A DNA stretch of 64,000 nt, taken from Brevundimonas sp. SORGH_AS_0993 (lineage in GTDB: Bacteria > Pseudomonadota > Alphaproteobacteria > Caulobacterales > Caulobacteraceae). The notes below the pieces were generated by a model that saw only the letters and a list, made by a program, of their open reading frames with translations, searched no databases and was not told the origin of the DNA. Every line of letters starts with the position of its first letter. Within the stretch, counting starts at the first letter, position 1. The stretch covers positions 1,183,001 to 1,247,000 of the forward strand of contig NZ_JAUTAH010000001.1 in NCBI RefSeq assembly GCF_030818545.1, given 5' to 3'. Of this stretch, positions 17,067 to 24,776 are shown in pieces. The position numbers and the translations under genes were made by a program.

Positions 17067-20000
17067 GGGCGAACTTTCGACGCGAGAAAAGCCGGCTTGC
17101 GCCGCCGGCCAGGAAGACCAGAACCAGGATCAAGGCCCCCCAGGGCGCAGGCGAGGCGGGGACGGCGGGCGGCGCGATCTTCTGCAGAACCTGGCCGCGA
17201 ATCCGGTCGGGCGTCGCAGAGGCGGCCGCTTCATCGGCCTTCGGGGCGGGCGTCGGATTTGACGCGGACACGGGCGACTGCGCTGTCGGCGCGCCCCGGC
17301 CGAAGCCGCCGGCGGCGGTGCGCGGCGCGGGGGCGCCGATCCGGGCCAGGCGGGCGTCCAGTTCCTGACGGGTCTGATCGTCAGGCGCCCAGAAGCCCTT
17401 GCGGATCGCGTCCTTCAATCGGTTCAGCACCTGCCGCTCGGCCGAGGGATTGGCGACGAACCAGTCCCGCATGCCCAGGCCGCGTTCGTCGCGCACATAG
17501 ACGTCGTGCAGGGCCTGCCACTGATCCTGCCGGACCATGCCCGGCGCCGTCGCCTGCCAGCCGAACAGATTGTCCGCCAGATCGACCACGGCCAGCGTCC
17601 CGGCGTAGCCTTCGGCCTTCATCGCCTGGATCCAGCTGCGGTTCAGATAGCGGCTGCGCATCTCGGCGGCCAGGAAATCGCGCGCGGCGACGGTCTTGGG
17701 CGCGCCTGCCCGCGCGTCGGTGATGTAGAGGGACGGCGCCGTCCCGCCCGCCCGGCGCACCGCCAGCGACAGTCCGCCCAGATATTCGAAGGGGTGATCG
17801 GTCGACAGCACGCCGTGCAGATTGCTGGACCGCGAAAGGGCGGCGGCCTGGACCCCGGCCAGCTGAGCGGCGAAGACGTCGGCGCCCTGGACCTTTGCGC
17901 CCCAGCGACCCGCGCCATAGACATAGCCCAGCCGATCCAGGAACGGGTCCGCCAGGGCGGCCGGGTCGTCCCACCCCGCCGTATCGCGCACCGCTTCGGG
18001 CAGGCCGCTGCCGTAGTCGCCCGGCGCATTGCTGAAGATGCGGGCCCGACCCAGCGCCGTCGCCTCCTCGGCCTTGACCCCTTCGGCCATCAGACGCCGG
18101 GCGGCGATCCGGCTGTTTTCGGCGACCGGATCGTTCGGTTCGTCCAGGGCGACGATGCGATCGACCGCATCGGCCAGCAGCCGCAGGAAGCCGTCGAACT
18201 GGTCGCGATAGACGCCGGTGGCGTGGACCACGACGTCGATACGCGGCCGCCCCAGCTCGGCGGCCGGAATGATGTCCAGGCCGACCACCCGTCCGCCCTC
18301 GTCCCAGCGCGCACGCAGGCCCAGCGCCTGCAGGATTTCGCCTTCGGGCAGGCCCAGGGTGCGGATGGTTTCGGACGACCACAGGGTGATCGCCAGCTTG
18401 GTCAGGGGCCGCCCGTCGTGTTCGGCGGCATAGGCGGCGGCGAGACTGTTCAAGGCCCCGGCGGCGGCGGCGTAGGCGGGCGGCGCGGGCATCTTGTCCG
18501 GCTCGAAGGCGTAGAGGTTTCGACCGCCGACGGCCTCGGGATTGCGGACGGGGTCGCCGCCCTCCCCCGGACGCACGAAACGACCCGCCAGGGCCCTGAG
18601 CAGCCCCTCGCTCTCTCCGGTCTCGGCCAGCCGCTGATCCAGCAGGCGCGCGCGCGCCAAGGGTTCGCGCAGCGCGGGCTCGGCGGTCTCGATCGGCGCG
18701 CCGTCGCGCAGATACGCCTTCAGGACCGTGAAGGCGCGGCTGGCGCGCAGGCCCGCCTCGTCCTGTGCCAGAACCTCGGTCTCGTTCTCGCCGAGGGCGT
18801 CGAAATAGGGCCGGCCCAGTTGCTGCAGCACCGTCGTCAGCCGGTGATCGGGCGTGGCCGGACGGCCGAAGGTGTGCAGGCCCATGGGCGTCGGCGCCCC
18901 GCCCACCTGGTGCAGATAGTCGTGCAGTTCGCCGAGGAAGACCGGCAGGTCCGCGCGCGCCCTGGCCAGGGTCCAGCCCATGTCCGCATCGATGTGACGC
19001 GCGCCGGCCAAGCTCAGGATCTGGTCTCCGACCGCATCGCGCACCGCCCCCTCGTCCAGCTGAAGATACTGGTGGATCAGGTCGTGCAGGGTCTTTAACT
19101 CGTCGTTCAGCCCGGCGGGCGCGAACGGCGGCGTCTGGTGGCTGACGGTCACGGCGCGTCCGCGCCGCTTGGCCTGGGTCGCCTCGCCGACATTGTCCTG
19201 AATATAGGGATAGATCACCGGCAGATCGCCAAGAACCAGGAAGGCGTCGTCGGCGACCGACAGGCCCCGGTCCTTGCCGGGCAGAAACTCCTGCGTGCCG
19301 TGGGTTCCCAGATGGATCAGGGCGTTCGCTTGGCTGGCCTCGCGCACCCACAGATAGGCCGCCAGATAGAGGTGGTCCGGCGGCACGGCCGTATCGTGAT
19401 AGGCCTCGCCCACCCGCGCCGCGCGCGGCGGCTGCGGCATGACGGTCAGGGCGCCGTCCCGGAAGGCGGGGATCACGAACACAGGCTCGCCGTTCACCGT
19501 CCGCACCGCCCAATGCCGCGCCGGATCGCCCCACCGGGCCAGGATCGGATCGCGGCCGGCGGCCGGCAGCGTGTCCAGCCAGGCGCGGTATCGGGCGACG
19601 GGCAGGGTCACGGCCAGGCCCTGACCCGGCAGGCCGTCCAGGGTCTCCTGCCTGTAGAAGGCGCCCAGCATGGCGCGCGCCGCCGCGATCCAGCGCGCTT
19701 CGGGCAAGGGCGGCACCTCATAGCCGGCGGCGTTCAGGTCCGTGCTCAACGCCCCCAGGCTGCGCGGGACATTGAGGTTCGAGGCCGAGATGTTGGCCTC
19801 ACCGCCCGGATGGTTCCAGAACATCAACGCCAGCCGCTTTTCGGCGTTGGGCGTGCGGCGCAGGGCCACCTGACGCGCGGCGCGCGCCGCCACGGCCTCG
19901 ATCTGTTCGGGGATGGGAACCAGGGCGCCGTGATCGACGGCCGAGATGATCATCGGATCGCTCATGCCCCAGGTTTCGGCCGGCGCCAGAAGCGCGGCGG

Positions 20001-20901
20001 CCGAGCGGCTGTTCAGCCCCGCCGGAGCCGACCGCCAGGCGTCCGCGTCACCTTCACGGTAGGAAAAGGTCAGGACGGCGGGCACATCCAGTTCGACTAG
20101 CTGATCGCGAATGACGCCCCCGGCGACGATATGCTGGGTGTTGATCAGAAGATCGGGGTGAAGCGGCTGCACGGCCTCGACCAGGCCGCGCGGCTTGCGC
20201 TGATCGAACCACACGGCCACGCCTTCGACGCCGCGCCGGTCCAGGGCGGCGATCAGGGCGTCGACCACGGCCGTGTCGTCGTCGGCCACGATCGAACTCC
20301 CGATCAGGATGGCGGCGCGCGGCCGGTCGGGGCGCGCCGACAGCCAGTCCTTGAAGGCGCCGGGCGCCGTGATCGACGACGCCGGATGATAGTAGCCGCT
20401 GTCGCCCAGGGGGGCGGGCGCCGTCACGGCGGACAGGTCTCCCCCCGCCTTCCATTGCGCCAGATAGTCGAACAGGGCGGTGAAGTTGCGCCGCCCGCCC
20501 GCCGCGTAATAGGCCGCGATCCGGCGTCCGATCTCGGGCGGCAGACCGCCGAACGCCGGCGGGCCGCCGCCGATCCGCACCCAGGGCGCGCCACCCGCGC
20601 GCAAGGCGTCTCCGATGCGCGCCTCGACCGCCTCCACGTCCGCCGGGCGCGGCGTGTCCAGAATGATCAGATCGGCGTCGCTCCAGGCCGCCGTCTCGGG
20701 CAGGGTGGAAAGCGCCCAGCCCCGGACCGCCACGCCCTCAGGCGCGGCGAAACCGGCCAAGCGCCCGTATTTGGCGGGCAGGACGAAGTCGCTGCCGATC
20801 AGATTCACCCGCACGGTCGGCGCCGTCTGCGCCGTCGCGCCGCCGGTCCAGACGAACGCCCACAGCGCCGCCAGCAGGAGTATCTGAACGATCCGCCCCA
20901 A
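17053..20901 (-). CDS. Exported, membrane-anchored CobN-like chelatase (HmuS-like)
   Basis: 1282 residues from a TTG at 20901, only 5 bases after the receptor stop; alternative in-frame ATGs at 20976/20991 lie inside the receptor gene. The core is a CobN/BchH-type large chelatase subunit, with HLGTHGTQEFLPGKDRGL, YPYIQDNVGEATQAKRRGR, IARRLMAEG and YGAGRWGAKVQGADVFA. Unlike cytoplasmic CobN of cobalamin synthesis, it begins with a signal peptide (IVQILLLAALWAFVWTGGATAQ) and ends with a Pro-rich linker, one transmembrane helix (WGALILVLVFLAGGASRLF) and basic residues, so the catalytic part faces the periplasm. No CobS/CobT ATPase genes are nearby. The Bacteroidota homologue HmuS removes iron from haem; that or metal insertion is the inferred role. 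Confidence 0.88.
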   Translation of the reverse strand: MGRIVQILLLAALWAFVWTGGATAQTAPTVRVNLIGSDFVLPAKYGRLAGFAAPEGVAVRGWALSTLPETAAWSDADLIILDTPRPADVEAVEARIGDALRAGGAPWVRIGGGPPAFGGLPPEIGRRIAAYYAAGGRRNFTALFDYLAQWKAGGDLSAVTAPAPLGDSGYYHPASSITAPGAFKDWLSARPDRPRAAILIGSSIVADDDTAVVDALIAALDRRGVEGVAVWFDQRKPRGLVEAVQPLHPDLLINTQHIVAGGVIRDQLVELDVPAVLTFSYREGDADAWRSAPAGLNSRSAAALLAPAETWGMSDPMIISAVDHGALVPIPEQIEAVAARAARQVALRRTPNAEKRLALMFWNHPGGEANISASNLNVPRSLGALSTDLNAAGYEVPPLPEARWIAAARAMLGAFYRQETLDGLPGQGLAVTLPVARYRAWLDTLPAAGRDPILARWGDPARHWAVRTVNGEPVFVIPAFRDGALTVMPQPPRAARVGEAYHDTAVPPDHLYLAAYLWVREASQANALIHLGTHGTQEFLPGKDRGLSVADDAFLVLGDLPVIYPYIQDNVGEATQAKRRGRAVTVSHQTPPFAPAGLNDELKTLHDLIHQYLQLDEGAVRDAVGDQILSLAGARHIDADMGWTLARARADLPVFLGELHDYLHQVGGAPTPMGLHTFGRPATPDHRLTTVLQQLGRPYFDALGENETEVLAQDEAGLRASRAFTVLKAYLRDGAPIETAEPALREPLARARLLDQRLAETGESEGLLRALAGRFVRPGEGGDPVRNPEAVGGRNLYAFEPDKMPAPPAYAAAAGALNSLAAAYAAEHDGRPLTKLAITLWSSETIRTLGLPEGEILQALGLRARWDEGGRVVGLDIIPAAELGRPRIDVVVHATGVYRDQFDGFLRLLADAVDRIVALDEPNDPVAENSRIAARRLMAEGVKAEEATALGRARIFSNAPGDYGSGLPEAVRDTAGWDDPAALADPFLDRLGYVYGAGRWGAKVQGADVFAAQLAGVQAAALSRSSNLHGVLSTDHPFEYLGGLSLAVRRAGGTAPSLYITDARAGAPKTVAARDFLAAEMRSRYLNRSWIQAMKAEGYAGTLAVVDLADNLFGWQATAPGMVRQDQWQALHDVYVRDERGLGMRDWFVANPSAERQVLNRLKDAIRKGFWAPDDQTRQELDARLARIGAPAPRTAAGGFGRGAPTAQSPVSASNPTPAPKADEAAASATPDRIRGQVLQKIAPPAVPASPAPWGALILVLVFLAGGASRLFSRRKFAHAPV

Positions 20902-20905
20902 GGGC

Positions 20906-22864
20906 TTAGAAGCCCGCCGTGAAGCCGAGGTAGTAGAACCGGCCGGGTTCGGCGAAGGAGAAATAGGCCGATTCATCCGCCAGACGCACATCGCCCAGGT
21001 TCTGCACGCCGGCGCGGACCCAGAGGTTGTCCTCCAGCCGCAGTCCGCCCTCCAGCGACACCAGGGTGTAGTCGGGCACGGGGTACTGAAGCGCGTTCGA
21101 CAGCATCAGCTGCTCGCCGACATACTCCGCGCGCAGCTGCACGAAACGGCGGTCGTCCGGCTCCCATCGCAAGGTCGCATGGCCGCTGTGACGGGGCCGC
21201 TCGGACAGGGGCTGATTGGTCGTACGGTTCTCGCTGTCCAGATAGGTATAGTCGCCGCTCAAGTTGAACCCGGCCGGAAGGCGGGTTTCCGCGCCCAGCT
21301 CCAGACCCGTGATCCGCGCCTGGTTGATGTTCTGATACAGCCGCACCTCGCGCCCGCGCACGCCGCAGAAGGCCGTGCAGCGCGTCTCGATCAGGTTCTC
21401 GATGGCGTTGTCGAAGGCGCCCAGCCGCACCGCCCAGCCGTCGTGGCGATATTCGGCCGACGCCTCATACGACGTACCGATCTCGGGCTTCAGGTCGGGA
21501 TTGCCATAGACGGTGAAACGTCCTGCCGCCGCCACGGTCACGAACTCGGGCGACAACTGCTTCAGGCTGGGCGACTTGAAGCCCCGCCCGCCCCCGGCCT
21601 TCAAGGTCAGCCCCTCAAGCGGCGTCCAGACGGCGTAGAGCCGCGGACTGGTCTGCCAGCCGTATTGATCATGGTGATCGAAACGCGCGCCGCCCGTCAG
21701 GGACAGGGTCGGCGTCAGCGTCCACTCATCCTGGGCGAAGACGGCGTAACGCTCGCCGGCCAGAACGCCGGACACGGCGGCGGCGGCGTCCTGAAGCTCT
21801 TCGCGCCGCCATTCGCCGCCGACGCTGAGGCGATGGCCGGCGATGGGATCGACCGTGACGCGACCGTCGACGATGTCTTCCTGCATGCCGACCGGGCGCG
21901 ACGCCGTCTGGCCGTTGGTGACGGTGTTGGTCCGGTCCAGGGTCGAACGATAGGCGCGCACCGCCGTCTCGCCCCAGCTCCAACGCCCGGTGTGGGACAG
22001 GGCGTACTGACGCCGATCCACCGCGTCGGCATATTGATAATAGACCGGCGCCGCCCCGGTCGTGACGGTGTTGCGCGAACGGTCGTCGCGGCCCGCCAAT
22101 ACGGTCAGGTCGATGCGTTGGGCCGCGTCGGGCGTCCAGCTCAGGGTCGCCGATCCGGACACGGCCTCGCGCGCCTCCAGGTCCGAAAGGCGCGCATTGG
22201 CGGCCTGGGGCGTGTCGCCCCGCGCCTTGGATTCCGCGTACAGGCTCAGGCCCAGACGGTCGTGAACCAGCGGTCCGCCCGCATAGGCGCCAAGCTGATA
22301 GGTCTCTCCGCCGCGCCCGTCCTCGCGCAGCCCGCCCATGGCGCGCAGACTGCCGCGCCAGTCGTCCGTCGCGCTGCGCGTGATGACATTGACCACCCCG
22401 CCCAGCGCCTCTGAGCCATAGAGGGACGACATCGGTCCGCGCACGATCTCCACCCGGTCCATGGCCTCGACCGGCGCCCAGTTCAGCTCGAAATCGGCAT
22501 GGGCGATAGCCCCGGCCGAGCCGTTGACGCGCCGCCCGTCCACCAGGAACAGGGTATGTTCGCTCGGCATGCCGCGAATGGAAACGCCCCGCCGCGTCAG
22601 GCCGGCGCCGTTCACCGTCACGCCCGGCACGTCGCGCAGCACGTCCGTCAGATCCTGAACCGGCCGACGCGACAGCGCCTCCTGATCCACGACCGTGATG
22701 CTGGCCGGGGCGGTCCGCAACGCGCGCGGCGTCGCCGTCGCCGTCACCACCACCTCGGGCAAGGTTTGCGGCGCCTCCGCCTCGACCTCGGCATGGGCCG
22801 TCAGGCCAGGCGCCGAAAGCGCGAAGACAGCGAGTGCACCCGATGCGGAACGCAATAACGACAT
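20906..22864 (-). CDS. TonB-dependent receptor, haem/metal/cobalamin type
   Basis: 652 residues, in the size range of BtuB/HmuR/CirA receptors. A signal peptide ends near GLTAHA. TonB box ETLPEVVVTAT-like (LPEVVVTATATPR); plug ITVVDQEALSRRPVQDLTDVLR, GVSIRGMPSEHTLFLVDGRR and VEIVRGPMSSLYGSEALGGVVNVITR; barrel ending YYLGFTAGF. It is first gene of the operon with the chelatase, ExbB-like and DUF2149 genes. A -35-like TTGACA and an inverted repeat resembling a Zur/Fur box lie 25-53 bases upstream. The ligand is most likely a tetrapyrrole or metal complex, judged only from context. Confidence 0.9.
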   Translation of the reverse strand: MSLLRSASGALAVFALSAPGLTAHAEVEAEAPQTLPEVVVTATATPRALRTAPASITVVDQEALSRRPVQDLTDVLRDVPGVTVNGAGLTRRGVSIRGMPSEHTLFLVDGRRVNGSAGAIAHADFELNWAPVEAMDRVEIVRGPMSSLYGSEALGGVVNVITRSATDDWRGSLRAMGGLREDGRGGETYQLGAYAGGPLVHDRLGLSLYAESKARGDTPQAANARLSDLEAREAVSGSATLSWTPDAAQRIDLTVLAGRDDRSRNTVTTGAAPVYYQYADAVDRRQYALSHTGRWSWGETAVRAYRSTLDRTNTVTNGQTASRPVGMQEDIVDGRVTVDPIAGHRLSVGGEWRREELQDAAAAVSGVLAGERYAVFAQDEWTLTPTLSLTGGARFDHHDQYGWQTSPRLYAVWTPLEGLTLKAGGGRGFKSPSLKQLSPEFVTVAAAGRFTVYGNPDLKPEIGTSYEASAEYRHDGWAVRLGAFDNAIENLIETRCTAFCGVRGREVRLYQNINQARITGLELGAETRLPAGFNLSGDYTYLDSENRTTNQPLSERPRHSGHATLRWEPDDRRFVQLRAEYVGEQLMLSNALQYPVPDYTLVSLEGGLRLEDNLWVRAGVQNLGDVRLADESAYFSFAEPGRFYYLGFTAGF

Positions 22865-22888
22865 GAACGACCCCGTAAAGACGGAGCC

Positions 22889-22917
22889 GTAATGTTATCA
22901 TGTACCATTCTTGTCAA
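22889..22917 (-). promoter_or_regulatory. Promoter with Zur/Fur-like inverted repeat
   Basis: On the minus strand a TTGACA (22917-22912) is followed by GTACATGATAACATTAC (22905-22889), an imperfect dyad whose right half ATAACATTAC matches the half-site of alphaproteobacterial Zur boxes as I recall them. The dyad covers the position of a -10 element, so a repressor bound there would block transcription of the receptor-chelatase operon. Confidence 0.5.
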
Positions 22918-23084
22918 CAGTGGATGACGCCTGATTGGATCAAGCACGGGCTCGCTCGGCCCCGTACAGCCACACTGACCTCGCCACCCCCGGCGCGCGA
23001 TGTGCGCCAGGGCATCCGTGAACGCGAGGTGAACGTCTGGCGCAAAGTCACAAATGTTCACTTCTGTTCTGAATCACAGACAGC

Positions 23085-23108
23085 AAAAAGCCCGCCGAAG
23101 CGGGCTTT
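23085..23108 (-). terminator. Terminator after tRNA-Lys
   Basis: Stem AAAGCCCGC/GCGGGCTTT with loop CGAA, followed on the minus strand by T residues, directly downstream of the CCA end of the tRNA. Confidence 0.85.
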
Positions 23109-23111
23109 AAA

Positions 23112-23188
23112 TGGTACGTCCTCTCGGGCTCGAACCGAGGACCCTCTGATTAAAAGTCAGATGCTCTAACCAACTGAGCTAAGGACGC
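23112..23188 (-). tRNA. tRNA-Lys (anticodon TTT)
   Basis: A 77-base cloverleaf on the minus strand. The acceptor arm GCGTCCT pairs with AGGACGT (one G-U), and the discriminator A and the CCA end are encoded. D-arm GCTC-AGTTGGTTA-GAGC; anticodon stem-loop CTGACTTTTAATCAG with TTT; T-arm with GGTTCGAGCC. It reads AAA/AAG lysine codons. A terminator follows immediately. Confidence 0.97.
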
Positions 23189-23284
23189 ACCGCGCGACGT
23201 CCGGGGCGGGCCCGAACCGTCGAAGGGCGCCTTCTGTTGCAATCCGCTCTTCCGGTCAAGGGCGCTGCTGGCTAGTCATGAGGA

Positions 23285-24373
23285 ATGCAACCGCTTTCCG
23301 GCCTGCGTATCCTGGAGTTCGACGGCCTGGGCCCCGTCACCTTCGCCGGCATGATGCTGGCCGACCTGGGCGCAGAGGTGCTGCGCCTAAGCCGCGCGAC
23401 GTCGGCGGGCGCGGGCGCGGGCGTGTTCGACGAGGTCGGGGGCGCGGTGCTGCACCGGGGTCGCGCCTCGGTTCCCGTCGATTTGAAGGCTCCTGCCGAC
23501 CGGGAACGCATCCTGGCCCTGGTCGAAAAGGCCGACGCGGCGATCGAGGGATTTCGACCCGGGGTGATGGAGCGGCTGGGCTATGGCCCGGAGATCCTGC
23601 ACCAGCGCAATCCGGCTCTGGTGTTCGGCCGCGTCACCGGCTGGGGCCAGACCGGCCCCCTGGCACAGACGGTGGGGCATGACCTGAACTACATCGGCCT
23701 GTCGGGCCTGCTGCACGCCATGGGGCCTGCGGATCGTCCTCCCGCGCCGCCGCTGAACGTGGTGGGCGACTATGGCGGCGGGGCGATGATGCTGGTCGTG
23801 GGCGTGCTGGCGGGTCTGATCGAGGCCCGCACCACGGGGCGCGGCCGGGTGGTGGACGCCGCCATGACCGACGGGGCGGCCCTGCTGGGCGGCCTGTTCC
23901 AGGCCCTGCACGGCCGGGGCCTATGGAACGACCGGCGAGGGGCCAATCTGCTGGACGGCGGCGCGCCCTTCTATCGCTGCTATCGCTGCCAGGACGGCGG
24001 GTTCGTGGCCGTGGCGGCGCTGGAGCCGCGTTTCTACGCCGCCCTTCTGAAGGGACTGGAGATCGCGCCCGAGACGGCGCCGCAGTACGATTTCGCCGGC
24101 TGGCCGGCCCTCCACGCCCGGCTGGAGCAGATATTCGCCCGACGCGACCGCGACGACTGGACCGCCGCCTTCGCCGACACCGAGGCCTGTGTCACCCCCG
24201 TCCTGTCCCTGGCCGAAGCGCCGGACCACCCGCACAACCGCGCGAGGGCCACGTTCCACGGCGGCCTGCCGACACCGGCGCCGCGGTTCGACGGCGCACC
24301 CGCACGGACAGTCGCGCCCCCGTCCGCCGTGACGCTTTCAGACGCCGTTCAGGCTTGGTCAAACACAGGATGA
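23285..24373 (+). CDS. CaiB/BaiF family, alpha-methylacyl-CoA racemase-like
   Basis: 362 residues, matching the AMACR subgroup of class III CoA-transferase-fold proteins, which interconvert (R)- and (S)-2-methylacyl-CoA for beta-oxidation of branched chains. Present: LRILEFDGLGPVTFAGMMLADLGAEVL (N-terminal Rossmann), EGFRPGVMERLGYGPE, GRVTGWGQTGPLAQTVGHDLNYIGLSG (catalytic His in GHDLNY), NVVGDYGGGAM (catalytic Asp) and GRVVDAAMTDG. Both catalytic residues of the racemase branch are kept, which favours racemase over CoA-transferase activity. It is followed by a separate small lipoprotein gene. Confidence 0.85.
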   Translation: MQPLSGLRILEFDGLGPVTFAGMMLADLGAEVLRLSRATSAGAGAGVFDEVGGAVLHRGRASVPVDLKAPADRERILALVEKADAAIEGFRPGVMERLGYGPEILHQRNPALVFGRVTGWGQTGPLAQTVGHDLNYIGLSGLLHAMGPADRPPAPPLNVVGDYGGGAMMLVVGVLAGLIEARTTGRGRVVDAAMTDGAALLGGLFQALHGRGLWNDRRGANLLDGGAPFYRCYRCQDGGFVAVAALEPRFYAALLKGLEIAPETAPQYDFAGWPALHARLEQIFARRDRDDWTAAFADTEACVTPVLSLAEAPDHPHNRARATFHGGLPTPAPRFDGAPARTVAPPSAVTLSDAVQAWSNTG

Positions 24374-24450
24374 CCTCGGACATTTTGCTCGTTATGGAAC
24401 GGCCCAAGACCCTGAGACGTTCGAAAGGGTCAAAGCCGGGGACTTTTGTG

Positions 24451-24717
24451 ATGAAACGCTCGATCCTTGTTCTGGCCGCCACGGCGCTGGGGGCGCTCAG
24501 CCTCGTGGCCTGCGACGACCGTCGGTCGAGCGGCTATGACGACGATCGCACCCCGCCGATCGAGGCCGCCCCGGCCCAGCCCGCCGCGCCTGAACAGCCG
24601 GTCGAGACGCCGCCCGTCACCGATCCCGCGCCGACCCCGCCGCCGGAAAAGCCGAACGCTGACGAACGGTCCTCCGAACAGTCGGTCCAGCCCGACAGCG
24701 AAACCCTCTTCTACTAA
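24451..24717 (+). CDS. Small proline-rich lipoprotein
   Basis: 88 residues from ATG 24451. The signal peptide MKRSILVLAATALGALSLVAC gives a lipobox LVAC at Cys-21, then a short acidic stretch and a Pro/Glu-rich, probably unstructured tail (PVTDPAPTPPPEKPN) ending in Tyr. A longer in-frame start at 24370 would bury the signal and is rejected. No known family. It sits 59 bases before tamA and might be cotranscribed with it. Confidence 0.65.
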   Translation: MKRSILVLAATALGALSLVACDDRRSSGYDDDRTPPIEAAPAQPAAPEQPVETPPVTDPAPTPPPEKPNADERSSEQSVQPDSETLFY

Positions 24718-24776
24718 ACCGCGCGCGACGCCAGGGCCGCCGCCCTGGGTCTCCATCCGTTGACGAAGGTTTCCGT

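Noticed and set aside
20902..20991. Upstream ATG starts (20991, 20976) for the CobN-like protein
   Set aside because: They lie inside the receptor gene and would add 25-30 polar residues in front of a clear signal peptide; the TTG at 20901 follows the receptor stop directly.
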